A stretch of 24,855 bases of DNA from NCBI GenBank assembly GCA_964452155.1, contig CAYVLC010000023.1, positions 1 through 24,855 of the forward strand, given 5' to 3'. Origin of the DNA: UBA2632 sp964452155 (GTDB taxonomy: Bacteria; Bacteroidota; Bacteroidia; Bacteroidales; Dysgonomonadaceae). Each line of letters starts with the position of its first letter. The stretch's first letter is position 1. The notes under the pieces were generated by a model. The model did no database searches, had not been told where the DNA came from, and saw only the letters and a program-made list of their open reading frames with translations. Shown here in pieces: positions 16,587 to 24,855 of the stretch. Made by a program: the position numbers and the translations under genes.

Positions 16587-18713
16587 CTATTTCACCAATT
16601 GCAACTCGTCAATAATATGCGGTGCATTCATTATTTTATCTATCGTATATAGAACGTACCTTATATCTACACTAATGGTGCGCTGCATCTTGGGTTCAAA
16701 CACAATGTCGCCACTCAATGCCTCCCAGTTGCCATCAAACGCAAGACCTAGCAATTCTGCATTGCCATTGAAAACGGGGCTACCCGAGTTTCCCCCGGTG
16801 ATATCGTTGTTAGACAAGAAACAGGCAACAAGCTCGCCATCTTCGTTGGCATACTTTCCAAAATCTTCTTTGCGAATTTCGTTTAAAATTTCAGGTTGCA
16901 CGTTAAATTCGGGGTCTCCTGGTTTTTCTTTTTCAAGCACTCCGTTAGTTGTTGTGTAGTAGTTATACCACACACCATCGCGTGGCTCGTAGCCTTGCAC
17001 TGTGCCATAGCTCAATCGTTGTGTGAAGTTGGCATCAGAAGAATAGGCATAATCTGGATTCATCTCCATGATAGCTGCCATAAACTCACGCTCTGCTCTT
17101 ATAATATTTTCATACGAACCAATCATCCTCTCAGACAATTCGTAACCCATGTCTTTCACCGAAAGCGCCAAATCCATAGCCGGATCCTTTAGGATATCTT
17201 TGTTGTCTTTCTTTTTTAGCAGCTTCATCAAGTCTTCTATGTTTGTGAAGTTAGATTTATCGAACAACCAGTCGGCATATTTTTCGTAATCGCCTTTAAA
17301 CTTTTTGTTAATAGTATTATAAACATCAGGTAAGTTTTCGGTTGGCACACGTGATGCATACAAACGGAGCATCACAGGCAAAACTCTTTTGTCGAGCTCT
17401 GGCTCATAATCTTTGTATGAATTGATGATGCGTTCGTTGATAAAGTCTTCTTTGTCTTTTTCAGTATTGTTGGAATCGAACGCCAATAGCGTATTGGCAA
17501 AACGAATAATCTCAACCCCATTTCTAAATGTTTCCATAAAATAGGTAGTATGCAAAGCAGCCTCAGTAGAGCTTGTATAGGCATCTTTAAGAGACGACAA
17601 TGTGGTGCCGTATTTAGCTTTCGCTTCAGGATTACTATCAATCCACTTGGCCAATTCATTTTCTATCTTCACTTTTTCTTCCACAACGCCCAGTTTAGCC
17701 AATGCCTCGTTCATCCCCATAGAGTTTTTCCAATAGTTAGAACTTCCTGCATATTTCGAAGCATATTTAATGCGGATAGCATCGCTTTGGTTCATGGCTT
17801 CTCTCCATATTTTTTGTTTCTCGCCCCTCACCTCAATACGAGGTTTGTTTTCAGAGTCGATCATGCGTTGAATACCCCACGACGACAAATATCTCTTTGT
17901 TGTACCAGGAAACCCTATAGTCATTGCATAATCGTTCTCTTTGTAGCCTGCAAGCGACACTGGAACTATGTGCTTAGGAGTGTAAGGCACATTGTCTTTG
18001 CTATACTCTGCAGCCTTATTCTCTTTGTTGGCATATACTCTAAACACAGAAAAATCGCCAGTCTGGCGAGGCCACATCCAATTGTCGGTATCGCCACCAA
18101 ACTTACCAATAGACGATGGAGGAGCTACTACTAAACGAACATCGCGAAACACATCATATACTACCATGTAATATTTGTTTCCTGCATAAAAAGGAACTAC
18201 ACGTGCTTGCGTAAAAGGATCGTCTTTGTAAGTTTCTGTCAATGTACCCGATATTGAATCAATGGCTTGCTGACGTTGCACCTCGCTCAATACAGATGGT
18301 ATTTTAGACAAAATCTCATTGGTAACATCTTTAGTAGAGCGCAAAAATGATACGGCTAGTCCATCTGAAGCCAATTCGCTATTCATATCCTTTGCAGCAA
18401 AACCATCTTTCAAGTAGTCGTGCTCAACAGAGCTCAATTTCTGGATTGCTCCGTAACCACAGTGATGATTAGTAAATATCAAACCCTTTTCAGAAACAGC
18501 TACACCTGTGCAACCACCACCAAAAATGACAACAGCATCTTTGAGCGAAGCTTTTTCTTCGTCATAGACTTTATCAATAGGGAAAGTAAACCCAAGTTCT
18601 TGCATCCGAGCAATACTTTGTTGGTTCAGTTCCTTTAATAGCCACATCCCCTCGTCAGCTTTGGCTGAGAAAGTAAAAAAGATGATAGCTACTGCTAATA
18701 GCATTTTTCTCAT
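16587..18713 (-). CDS. dpp7: S46 dipeptidyl peptidase, DPP7-type
   Basis: A 708-residue S46 exopeptidase of normal length, which removes dipeptides from peptide N-termini. Residues 1-19 are a signal peptide (SAKA then Asp), placing it in the periplasm. The catalytic triad is visible: His84 in TNHHCGY, Asp210 (or Asp208) in GGDTDNW, and Ser643 in GGNSGSP. The residue 18 after the catalytic Ser, which separates DPP7 (Gly) from DPP11 (Arg or Ser), is Gly661, predicting hydrophobic and not acidic P1 preference. Phe659, at +16, matches the residue linked to a hydrophobic P2 preference. It follows the flippase gene by 38 bases and is probably co-transcribed. With the C69 dipeptidase it fits a peptide-using lifestyle. 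Confidence 0.93.
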   Translation of the reverse strand: MRKMLLAVAIIFFTFSAKADEGMWLLKELNQQSIARMQELGFTFPIDKVYDEEKASLKDAVVIFGGGCTGVAVSEKGLIFTNHHCGYGAIQKLSSVEHDYLKDGFAAKDMNSELASDGLAVSFLRSTKDVTNEILSKIPSVLSEVQRQQAIDSISGTLTETYKDDPFTQARVVPFYAGNKYYMVVYDVFRDVRLVVAPPSSIGKFGGDTDNWMWPRQTGDFSVFRVYANKENKAAEYSKDNVPYTPKHIVPVSLAGYKENDYAMTIGFPGTTKRYLSSWGIQRMIDSENKPRIEVRGEKQKIWREAMNQSDAIRIKYASKYAGSSNYWKNSMGMNEALAKLGVVEEKVKIENELAKWIDSNPEAKAKYGTTLSSLKDAYTSSTEAALHTTYFMETFRNGVEIIRFANTLLAFDSNNTEKDKEDFINERIINSYKDYEPELDKRVLPVMLRLYASRVPTENLPDVYNTINKKFKGDYEKYADWLFDKSNFTNIEDLMKLLKKKDNKDILKDPAMDLALSVKDMGYELSERMIGSYENIIRAEREFMAAIMEMNPDYAYSSDANFTQRLSYGTVQGYEPRDGVWYNYYTTTNGVLEKEKPGDPEFNVQPEILNEIRKEDFGKYANEDGELVACFLSNNDITGGNSGSPVFNGNAELLGLAFDGNWEALSGDIVFEPKMQRTISVDIRYVLYTIDKIMNAPHIIDELQLVK

Positions 18714-18751
18714 AATCGAATTTAGTTTTATATAGTTATTGATTCAAATAA

Positions 18752-20251
18752 TTATTTTCTGAAATATTTGCCTATCACGGGCATATCTTGCAAAGGTAAC
18801 TCTTTTTTTATTGTTACAACCACGTAGATTACTACAATTATTGTGTTTAAAGCTATGCGAACAACCACGTTGGGCGAGTAGATAAAGTTTAAAAACATAA
18901 AGCCACCCAACACCAAAGTAAGTAGCACAAAGTTGCGTGCTGTTTTCAGATTGTAGGGTATTGGATAATGTTTTTGCCCCAAGAAGTAAGATATAACCAT
19001 CATGCTAAGGTTGGCAAAAAACGAAGCCCAAGCGCATGCCATATATCCATAGTAAGGGATAAAGATTATGAGAATGGAGAGTGTAATAATCAAACCAAAC
19101 AACGACATATAGGCTCCCCACTTAGTTTTGTCGGTTAGTTTGTACCACAAAGAGAGATTAAAATATAGACCGAAAAACAATTCTCCGAGCATTACAATGG
19201 GCACCACCTTGAGCCCTTCGTGATAGTTGCGGGGTATTAGGTATTTAATGATATCGAGATAGCCAATAGTGACTAAGAATATGAGCAGCCCCAGTATTAA
19301 AAAATACTTTGAGGCATCGGCATACGATTTCAAATTAGAGTTGGCACTCTCCTCTCTATCTCGTGCAAATATAAATGGTTCGAAAGCATAGCGAAAAGCC
19401 TGTGTAAACATAACCATAATAATGGCAATTTTAAAACTCTGCCCATAAATGCCCAATTGTGTTTCTGCTTCGGCCGGATTGGGATATAACCATGTAAAAA
19501 CCATTTTATCTGCCGACTGATTCAACACGCCTGCAATACCCAAAATAAGAAGTGGATAAGAATACCTCAACATCTTTTTGAACAGCGCTCTATCAAATTT
19601 ATATTTGATGCGCATGTGAGGAGTAAGCAACAAAAACTGAATAGCTGAAGCTATAAGATTGGAGAAAAGTATGTAGTCGATTCCATTAGATATATCGTAC
19701 CACGAAAACATGTTGGGGTAATAGTTGGCCAACCAAGGAGCCAATTTAAAGAAAAACAGATTGAAGGCTATAATTAGTATTACATTGAGCAACTTGAGAA
19801 ATGCAAACTTTAGCGGACGCTTTGAGAAACGCAAATATGCAAAGGGAATAGCGCCCAAGACATCAAACATAAGAATGAGGATAAGCATGAGCGCATAGCG
19901 AGGCTTCATGCTGGGACCAAATGAAGAAGCAATTGGGTCTAAGAATGTAACGGCTAGCACCACAAAAAGAAGCGTTGAAGACACAATGCTTATGATAGCT
20001 GTGGAATATACGGTGAGAGGTTCTTTCTCTCTATTGGCAAACCGAAAGAAACCAGTTTCCATGCCGTAAGTCAAAATTACCTGAAACAGAGCAATCCATG
20101 CATACGAATAGGTAATAACACCCATTTCGGCAATAGTTTGCAATTCAAAAGCCCAATACAAACCAAGAAACCAACTGAGCAATTTACCAAAGATGCTGCT
20201 AATACCATATATTGCAGTTTCTTTGGCCAGAGTTTTCATCCCACTTGCCAT
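18752..20251 (-). CDS. Polysaccharide flippase (MOP/MVF superfamily)
   Basis: A 499-residue integral membrane protein with about 12-14 hydrophobic helices spread evenly along its length. The N-terminal LAKETAIYGISSIFGKLLSW stretch at 8-27 is typical of oligosaccharide/polysaccharide flippases of Bacteroidetes, which move lipid-linked sugars across the inner membrane. No glycosyltransferase genes are nearby, so the transported glycan cannot be guessed. The N-terminus could begin at Met1 or Met5. It is the first gene of a likely pair with the S46 peptidase and is divergent from pabB. Confidence 0.9.
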   Translation of the reverse strand: MASGMKTLAKETAIYGISSIFGKLLSWFLGLYWAFELQTIAEMGVITYSYAWIALFQVILTYGMETGFFRFANREKEPLTVYSTAIISIVSSTLLFVVLAVTFLDPIASSFGPSMKPRYALMLILILMFDVLGAIPFAYLRFSKRPLKFAFLKLLNVILIIAFNLFFFKLAPWLANYYPNMFSWYDISNGIDYILFSNLIASAIQFLLLTPHMRIKYKFDRALFKKMLRYSYPLLILGIAGVLNQSADKMVFTWLYPNPAEAETQLGIYGQSFKIAIIMVMFTQAFRYAFEPFIFARDREESANSNLKSYADASKYFLILGLLIFLVTIGYLDIIKYLIPRNYHEGLKVVPIVMLGELFFGLYFNLSLWYKLTDKTKWGAYMSLFGLIITLSILIIFIPYYGYMACAWASFFANLSMMVISYFLGQKHYPIPYNLKTARNFVLLTLVLGGFMFLNFIYSPNVVVRIALNTIIVVIYVVVTIKKELPLQDMPVIGKYFRK

Positions 20252-20296
20252 ATAATAAACGTATTATTTTCGTAGAAAAACTTGTAGTAACAGTTG

Positions 20297-20304
20297 CAAA
20301 AGTA
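20297..20304 (-). promoter_or_regulatory. -7 box of the flippase gene (TACTTTTG)
   Basis: Minus-strand TACTTTTG matches the TAnnTTTG consensus about 46 bases before the flippase start codon. No clear -33 TTTG is visible. Confidence 0.4.
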
Positions 20305-20511
20305 ACATTTTATCTTTGATTTTAGTAACTTTGTAATTGTTGTGCTAAAGAACGATTGTTTTTTCTTGCATTGCATCAATAGCTTTTAATGTAAGAAACC
20401 CTTTACCTACAAATAGTTTAGCAAAGGTTTATAGCAAAATAATAAGTGAAACCAATTAGAAAAGCGATTCTTATCTGCCGCTATCTTTAAATTGACATGG
20501 GACCAGTTTCC

Positions 20512-20542
20512 ATTGAGTAATCTGAAATATTTCATATATTTG
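20512..20542 (+). promoter_or_regulatory. Promoter candidate of pabB
   Basis: ATTG at 20512-20515 and TATATTTG at 20535-20542 are spaced by 19 bases, the usual spacing of the Bacteroidetes -33 TTTG and -7 TAnnTTTG elements. The -7 box lies 30 bases before the pabB start. Confidence 0.55.
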
Positions 20543-20572
20543 CTCGCATTTTACGGTGATATATAATATAAA

Positions 20573-21550
20573 ATGAAGTTTATCGACACAGATCAAGTTC
20601 GCATTAGCATCAACGAGGCTGCATTACAACAGACCCCATTCTTTTTCGCGCTAAATTATGAAATGACGGAAGGCGTGTTCATAGAAAACCCTATGAATCA
20701 AAGTGAAATACTTTTCCATTTCAACGGCTTTGGCAATGCACCTTCTCAAGTTAGGAATAATGAAAAGGTAGAGCTAAACGTTATTCCAATATCGATAGAG
20801 GAGTACTTCTCTAAGTTCGAGATAGTTGAACAAGGCTTAAAGTATGGTGAGATAGACGTAGTGAACCTTACTGTTAAAACACCAATCAGTACAAATATCG
20901 ATTGTCACGAGATATTCCTACGCAGCCAATCTCGCTATCGAGTGTATGTTCCCGACAAGTTTGTATGTTTCTCACCAGAAAGTTTCGTCAAGATCGAAAA
21001 CGGTAGAATATCGTCTTTTCCGATGAAAGGAACAATAGATGCATCAATGAAAAATGCCGAACAGGTAATATTAAACGACCCCAAAGAAATTGCCGAGCAC
21101 ACCACCACAACACAACTTATAGTAGAAGAACTTGGTTCAATAGCACAAAATGTTACTACCAAACGATTCAGGTATTTAGATCGAATTGAACTGAGCAATA
21201 GAACACTATTGCAAGTGAGCTCTGAGGTTGAGGGGGAGTTGCCAAATGATTATATGACTAAAATGGGCGATATTCTATTCTCACTCCTACCAGCTGGGTC
21301 AATTACAGGATCGCCCAAAACGATGGCAATAGAGTATATAGACCTAGCAGAAAATCTACCAAGAGGATATTATTGTGGAATTGCCGGATATTTTGACGGC
21401 AAGACATTGGACACCGCTGTACTGATAAGATTTATAGAAACGAATGATGGAAACATGTATTATAGAAGTGGCGGAGGCATTACCTCTAAGAGCAATTACA
21501 AAAAAGAATACCATGAAGTTTTAAATAAGATATACCTACCATTTGTATGA
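20573..21550 (+). CDS. pabB: Aminodeoxychorismate synthase component I
   Basis: A 325-residue chorismate-binding enzyme that, with a glutaminase partner, aminates chorismate to 4-amino-4-deoxychorismate for folate synthesis. PMKGT at 150-154 carries Lys152, the PabB-type active-site lysine that separates PabB from anthranilate synthase. LPAGSITGSPK near 242-252, YCGIAGYFDG near 264-273 and the SGGGITS motif near 297-303 are family signatures. It is shorter than E. coli PabB, lacking much of the N-terminal region, as is usual in Bacteroidetes. Its stop overlaps the next gene's start by four bases (ATGA), so expression of pabB and pabC is coupled. A separate pabA is not in the window. Confidence 0.93.
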   Translation: MKFIDTDQVRISINEAALQQTPFFFALNYEMTEGVFIENPMNQSEILFHFNGFGNAPSQVRNNEKVELNVIPISIEEYFSKFEIVEQGLKYGEIDVVNLTVKTPISTNIDCHEIFLRSQSRYRVYVPDKFVCFSPESFVKIENGRISSFPMKGTIDASMKNAEQVILNDPKEIAEHTTTTQLIVEELGSIAQNVTTKRFRYLDRIELSNRTLLQVSSEVEGELPNDYMTKMGDILFSLLPAGSITGSPKTMAIEYIDLAENLPRGYYCGIAGYFDGKTLDTAVLIRFIETNDGNMYYRSGGGITSKSNYKKEYHEVLNKIYLPFV

Positions 21551-22310
21551 AAGAGCCCACCTTTGTAGAGGTAATAAAGATTAAGGACGGAGTATTTGTT
21601 GCCCCCCAACCTCACACAGATAGAATCTTTCGCACCACTTTGCACTTCTTTTCAGAGCCAATAACTGTGGTGCTAGAGGACAAAATGATACCTGCAGATT
21701 TATGCAAGGGAGTAGTAAAATGTAGAATTGTGTATAATAGTAAAGTTGTTTCTATAGATTTTGAACCCTACAAAATGCGCACTATCTGTAGTCTTGCTAT
21801 TGTAGAGGACATGGCAATTGATTATAGCTACAAATATCTCAATCGAGATTCTATCGACAAGCTATTTGCACGTCGCGAAGATTGTGATGATATTTTGATT
21901 GTAAAGAATTCCTTGGTNNNNNNNNNNNNNNNNNNNNNNNNNNNNNNNNNNNNNNNNNNNNNNNNNNNNNNNNNNNNNNNNNNNNNNNNNNNNNNNNNNN
22001 NNNNNNNNNNNNNNNNNTATTTGCACGTCGCGAAGATTGTGATGATATTTTGATTGTAAAGAATTCCTTGGTTACCGATACATCCTACACAAATGTGGTT
22101 TTTAAAGACGTAGAAGGTAAGCTCTATACTCCAACCAGCACTCTCCTAGCCGGAACAAAACGACAAAGACTCTTGGAAGCGGGAATTATCGAAGAGAAAG
22201 AGGTGCATGTGAATAATATTTATTTGTATGCAGGAGTATATCTAATAAATGCAATGATAGATATCGAAGACGACATATTTGTAAGTATCGAGTCTATTCG
22301 TAGGTGCTGA
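21547..22310 (+). CDS. pabC: Class IV aminotransferase, probable aminodeoxychorismate lyase, split by a false gap
   Basis: With the 100 Ns and one 55-base duplicate removed, this is a 609-base gene encoding 202 residues. It fits PLP fold-type IV enzymes: SYKYLNR at 94-100 with the probable PLP lysine Lys96, a TSYTNVVF segment near 125-132 after the duplicated stretch, and LLAGTKRQRLL near 147-157. PabC releases pyruvate from 4-amino-4-deoxychorismate to give 4-aminobenzoate. Assignment to PabC and not to a branched-chain or D-amino-acid enzyme rests on the ATGA overlap with pabB and the short length. Reading through the Ns without collapsing the duplicate would shift the frame. Confidence 0.88.
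21863..22072. other. Assembly gap with duplicated 55-base flanks
   Basis: Bases 21918-22017 are exactly 100 Ns. The 55 bases at 21863-21917 equal those at 22018-22072. Removing 155 bases leaves 609 bases of pabC, divisible by three. This is the same pattern as the gap at 6546-6645. Confidence 0.95.
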
Positions 22311-22601
22311 CTCTATTCTTTAAAAGAAAATCTGTGAATAATTTATGCGAAAACAAAAGATTTTTTTTAGTTTTTCTTCATCAATATCAATTCACACAGC
22401 CCCTTTGTTGTGTTCTCTTTATTTATCTTTAAGGATAAAGCTTCTAGAAATTTCAAAAAAACCGCTTACTTTGTAACCTCAAATTAAAAAACAAAATTAA
22501 TAGTTAATAAGCAAATCTTTTGCGCGCAGCAAAGTTCAATTTTTATTTTAAATTGCTTAGTTGCGAATGGGCTTTATGTTGCCCCGAAACTTATATAATA
22601 T
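22311..22601. other. Intergenic region before glyS
   Basis: This 291-base AT-rich stretch has no gene. Weak -7-like boxes are seen (TATCTTTA near 22424-22431 and TTACTTTG at 22466-22473), neither matching fully. No clear terminator for pabC and no T-box or other riboswitch-like structure is evident by eye. Confidence 0.4.
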
Positions 22602-24143
22602 ATGGCACAAGAAGATGTTTTTAGAAAGTTAGTATCGCATTGCAAGGAATACGGTTTTGTGTTTCAGTCTAGCGAAATTTATGATGGCCTAGCAGCTGTG
22701 TACGACTACGGACAAATGGGCGTTGAGCTCAAAAATAATTTAAAAAAATATTGGTGGGATAGTATGGTCTTGCTCAACGAGAATATTGTGGGTATAGACT
22801 CCGCCATTTTTATGCACCCAACTATATGGAAAGCATCGGGACACACCGACGCTTTCAACGATCCGTTGATTGACAACAGAGATAGCAAAAGAAGATACCG
22901 AGCCGATGTGTTAATCGAAGACTTCATAGCCAAAATAGATGACAAAGTAGAGAGAGAAATAGAGAAAGCAGCCAAACGTTTTGGTGATAAGTTTGATGAA
23001 GCAATGTATCGTCAAACCAATCCTCGTGTACTAGAATATTTGAGCCAGCGAGACGAAGTACACAATCGCTTTGCAAAAGCTCTAAACGATAACAACTTGG
23101 CCGAATTGCGCCAAATAATAATAGATTGCGAAATTGCATGCCCTGTAAGCGGCACGCGAGACTGGACAGATGTTCGCCAGTTCAACCTAATGTTTTCTAC
23201 CGAAATGGGTGCTACCTCTGATGGTGCACTTAAAGTGTATTTGCGCCCCGAAACTGCTCAAGGTATCTTTGTGAACTATCTGAATGTGCAGAAGACTGGC
23301 CGTATGAGGATACCTTTTGGTATTGCTCAAATTGGTAAAGCATTTCGTAACGAGATTGTTGCACGCCAGTTTATTTTCCGCATGCGCGAATTTGAACAGA
23401 TGGAGTTGCAATTCTTCGTGAGACCAGGCGAAGAGCTAGAATGGTTTGAAGAGTGGAAAAAAATTCGTATGAAATGGCATCAAACTCTTGGTTTTGGTGC
23501 AGAGAACTATCGCTTTCATGATCACGAAAAACTAGCTCACTATGCTAATGCAGCCACAGACATAGAATACAGGATGCCCTTCGGATTTAAAGAAGTAGAA
23601 GGAATACACTCGCGCACCGATTTTGATTTAGCACAGCATGAGAAATTCTCAGGAAAGAAATTGCAATATTTTGACCCAGAGCTCAACAAAAGCTACACAC
23701 CCTTTGTAGTGGAAACTTCCATTGGGGTTGACCGCATGTTCTTATCCATAATGGCTGCATCTTATTGCGAGGAAGCTCTTGAAGACGGAGAAACTCGTGT
23801 AGTAATGAAGTTGCCTCCAGCTTTGGCTCCTGTAAAAGCAGCTATTTTACCATTAATAAGAAAAGGAGGATTACCAGAGAAAGCACGTGAGATAATGGAC
23901 AAACTCAAGTTCAACTTCTCCTGCCAGTATGACGAGAAAGACAGCATTGGCAAACGCTACCGCCGTCAGGATGCAATTGGTACCCCCTATTGTGTTACTA
24001 TAGACCACCAAACCCTCGAAGATAATACTGTAACCATTCGCGAACGCGACACTATGGAGCAAAAGCGTGTTACACTAGAAATGTTGGAGCAAGAAATCTC
24101 AGCAAAAACTAAAATAGAGTATCTGTTGAAACAACTCATCTAA
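22602..24143 (+). CDS. glyS: Glycyl-tRNA synthetase, single-chain (eukaryote/archaeal-type)
   Basis: A 513-residue class II synthetase that charges tRNA-Gly. It is the single-chain alpha2 form, unlike the alpha2-beta2 form of many bacteria. Class II motifs are visible: motif 2 around FRNEI and FIFRMREFEQMELQFF (248-272), RPETAQGIFVNYL at 215-227, and motif 3 ETSIGVDRMFLSIM at 371-384. The C-terminal anticodon-binding domain begins near residue 400 (LPPALAPVKAAILP). The insertion at about 98-180 after motif 1 fits the family. Length is normal. The FKBP gene follows 58 bases downstream with no terminator between, a pairing I recall as common in Bacteroidales. Confidence 0.97.
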   Translation: MAQEDVFRKLVSHCKEYGFVFQSSEIYDGLAAVYDYGQMGVELKNNLKKYWWDSMVLLNENIVGIDSAIFMHPTIWKASGHTDAFNDPLIDNRDSKRRYRADVLIEDFIAKIDDKVEREIEKAAKRFGDKFDEAMYRQTNPRVLEYLSQRDEVHNRFAKALNDNNLAELRQIIIDCEIACPVSGTRDWTDVRQFNLMFSTEMGATSDGALKVYLRPETAQGIFVNYLNVQKTGRMRIPFGIAQIGKAFRNEIVARQFIFRMREFEQMELQFFVRPGEELEWFEEWKKIRMKWHQTLGFGAENYRFHDHEKLAHYANAATDIEYRMPFGFKEVEGIHSRTDFDLAQHEKFSGKKLQYFDPELNKSYTPFVVETSIGVDRMFLSIMAASYCEEALEDGETRVVMKLPPALAPVKAAILPLIRKGGLPEKAREIMDKLKFNFSCQYDEKDSIGKRYRRQDAIGTPYCVTIDHQTLEDNTVTIRERDTMEQKRVTLEMLEQEISAKTKIEYLLKQLI

Positions 24144-24201
24144 TTGAGCGGCATATCAATAACAAAACAATAGGAAAAGAATAAATTACTCCCAATAGAC
24201 A

Positions 24202-24741
24202 ATGAAAATTAAACTACTATTACTATCCACTCTTGTCGCATTGCTATTTGCTTCGTGTTCCAAAGACGACGAAACAGATACAATGTGGAAAGACAACAAT
24301 GAGGCGGCATTCCTTAAGACTGCAGCTTCAGCGGAATTCAAGACCATAATGTCTCAATCTAAAAACGGGTCAATAGCTTATAAGGTAATCAAAAGCGGAG
24401 ATGGAGAAACACCTCTCTACACCGACCGTGTAAAAGTACTCTACACAGGTTGGTATAAAATGGTTGACTGGAACAAAGGCGATACCTATACCAACGAAGA
24501 CGGCATTAAGGTAAACAACAAGTATATTTTTGACTCTACAGCCAATCGTAACAATGTTCCTAGTGTTTTCAATGTTGCGGGCGTGGTTGACGGATATAGC
24601 ACTGCTTTGCAGCACATGAAAGTTGGAGATAAATGGGAAGTATGGATACCTACAATGCTTGGATATGGAGCAAATGGTCAGAACACCATTCCTGGATACA
24701 CAACTCTGGTTTTCGAAATAGAATTGCTAGATATTTTATAG
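24202..24741 (+). CDS. FKBP-type peptidyl-prolyl isomerase lipoprotein
   Basis: A 179-residue protein with a lipoprotein signal (hydrophobic 4-16, then FASC with Cys19), so it acts at the envelope. The FKBP fold is seen in VKVLYTGW near 77-84, FDST near 112-115, the VVDGYSTALQHMKVGDKWEVWIP region near 129-151 in which the last Trp contacts proline in relatives, LGYGANGQ near 154-161, and the closing LVFEIELLDI. The loop between the YTGW and FDST strands is longer than in minimal FKBPs by about 20 residues. The N-terminal 20-70 segment is helical and may dimerise. It probably shares a transcript with glyS and is followed by a terminator. Confidence 0.92.
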   Translation: MKIKLLLLSTLVALLFASCSKDDETDTMWKDNNEAAFLKTAASAEFKTIMSQSKNGSIAYKVIKSGDGETPLYTDRVKVLYTGWYKMVDWNKGDTYTNEDGIKVNNKYIFDSTANRNNVPSVFNVAGVVDGYSTALQHMKVGDKWEVWIPTMLGYGANGQNTIPGYTTLVFEIELLDIL

Positions 24742-24789
24742 TCCTTCAATAGCGTGCAAATAAAGTATTTCTCTTGATACTAATAATAG

Positions 24790-24822
24790 AAAGGACAAAC
24801 ATATAAGTTTAATCCTTTTTTT
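24790..24822 (+). terminator. Probable rho-independent terminator after the FKBP gene
   Basis: AAAGGA (24790-24795) pairs with TCCTTT (24813-24818), with an inner AAAC/GTTT stem around ATATAA, followed by a T run. It lies 49 bases after the stop codon. Confidence 0.65.
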
Positions 24823-24855
24823 ATGCATTAGTGCGAATAGATTGAGAAGCACACA

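Larger units (their letters stand above)
20252..20572. other. Divergent promoter region, flippase / pabB
   Basis: This 321-base non-coding stretch contains several TAnnTTTG boxes: TATCTTTG at 20311-20318, TAACTTTG at 20326-20333 and TATATTTG at 20535-20542 on the plus strand, and TACTTTTG at 20304-20297 on the minus strand. I see no gene or RNA in it. Confidence 0.6.

Noticed and set aside
17550..18134. 194-residue plus-strand open frame
   Set aside because: It lies wholly inside the S46 peptidase gene on the other strand, whose catalytic motifs are intact.

Overview
The window looks like a chromosomal segment of an AT-rich member of the Bacteroidetes, most likely order Bacteroidales. Supporting signs are the eukaryote/archaeal-type single-chain glycyl-tRNA synthetase followed by an FKBP lipoprotein, the S46 dipeptidyl peptidase and C69 dipeptidase, the GH95 fucosidase, short lipoprotein signals with a Cys after about 19-22 residues, few Shine-Dalgarno sites, and several Bacteroidetes-type -7 boxes (TAnnTTTG) ahead of genes. 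The genus cannot be fixed from the sequence.

Layout. Positions 1-653 hold no intact gene but show decayed open frames. Positions 654-6876 form a minus-strand block. In transcription order it holds a DEDDh exonuclease, a DUF5715-like lipoprotein with M15-peptidase-type metal ligands, TruA, a GH95 alpha-L-fucosidase and, after a 303-base gap, a GH5-like lipoprotein glycosidase. Positions 7114-10171 hold dnaN, a XerD-type recombinase, a four-helix membrane protein and an FtsB/DivIC protein, all on the minus strand. Positions 10340-14244 hold a plus-strand run: C69 dipeptidase, phospho-sugar mutase and methylglyoxal synthase, closed by a strong terminator.

Positions 14302-15482 are non-coding and carry an array of eight diverged ~41-base tandem repeats with partly palindromic cores. 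A DUF937 membrane protein follows (to 16337), then two simple-sequence tracts and a two-way terminator. Positions 16587-20251 hold, on the minus strand, a polysaccharide flippase followed by a DPP7-type S46 peptidase. Positions 20573-22310 hold pabB and pabC with an ATGA overlap (folate branch). Positions 22602-24741 hold glyS and the FKBP-type isomerase, closed by a terminator.

Both 100-N gaps are almost certainly false. Each is flanked by exactly the same 55 bases on its two sides, and removing the Ns plus one copy (155 bases) restores a continuous reading frame in the exonuclease gene (256 aa) and in pabC (202 aa).

Most of the window is housekeeping or ordinary Bacteroidales accessory metabolism. 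I found no defence island, CRISPR array, tRNA, rRNA or intact mobile element. The least explained structure is the 41-base repeat array at 14577-14905.
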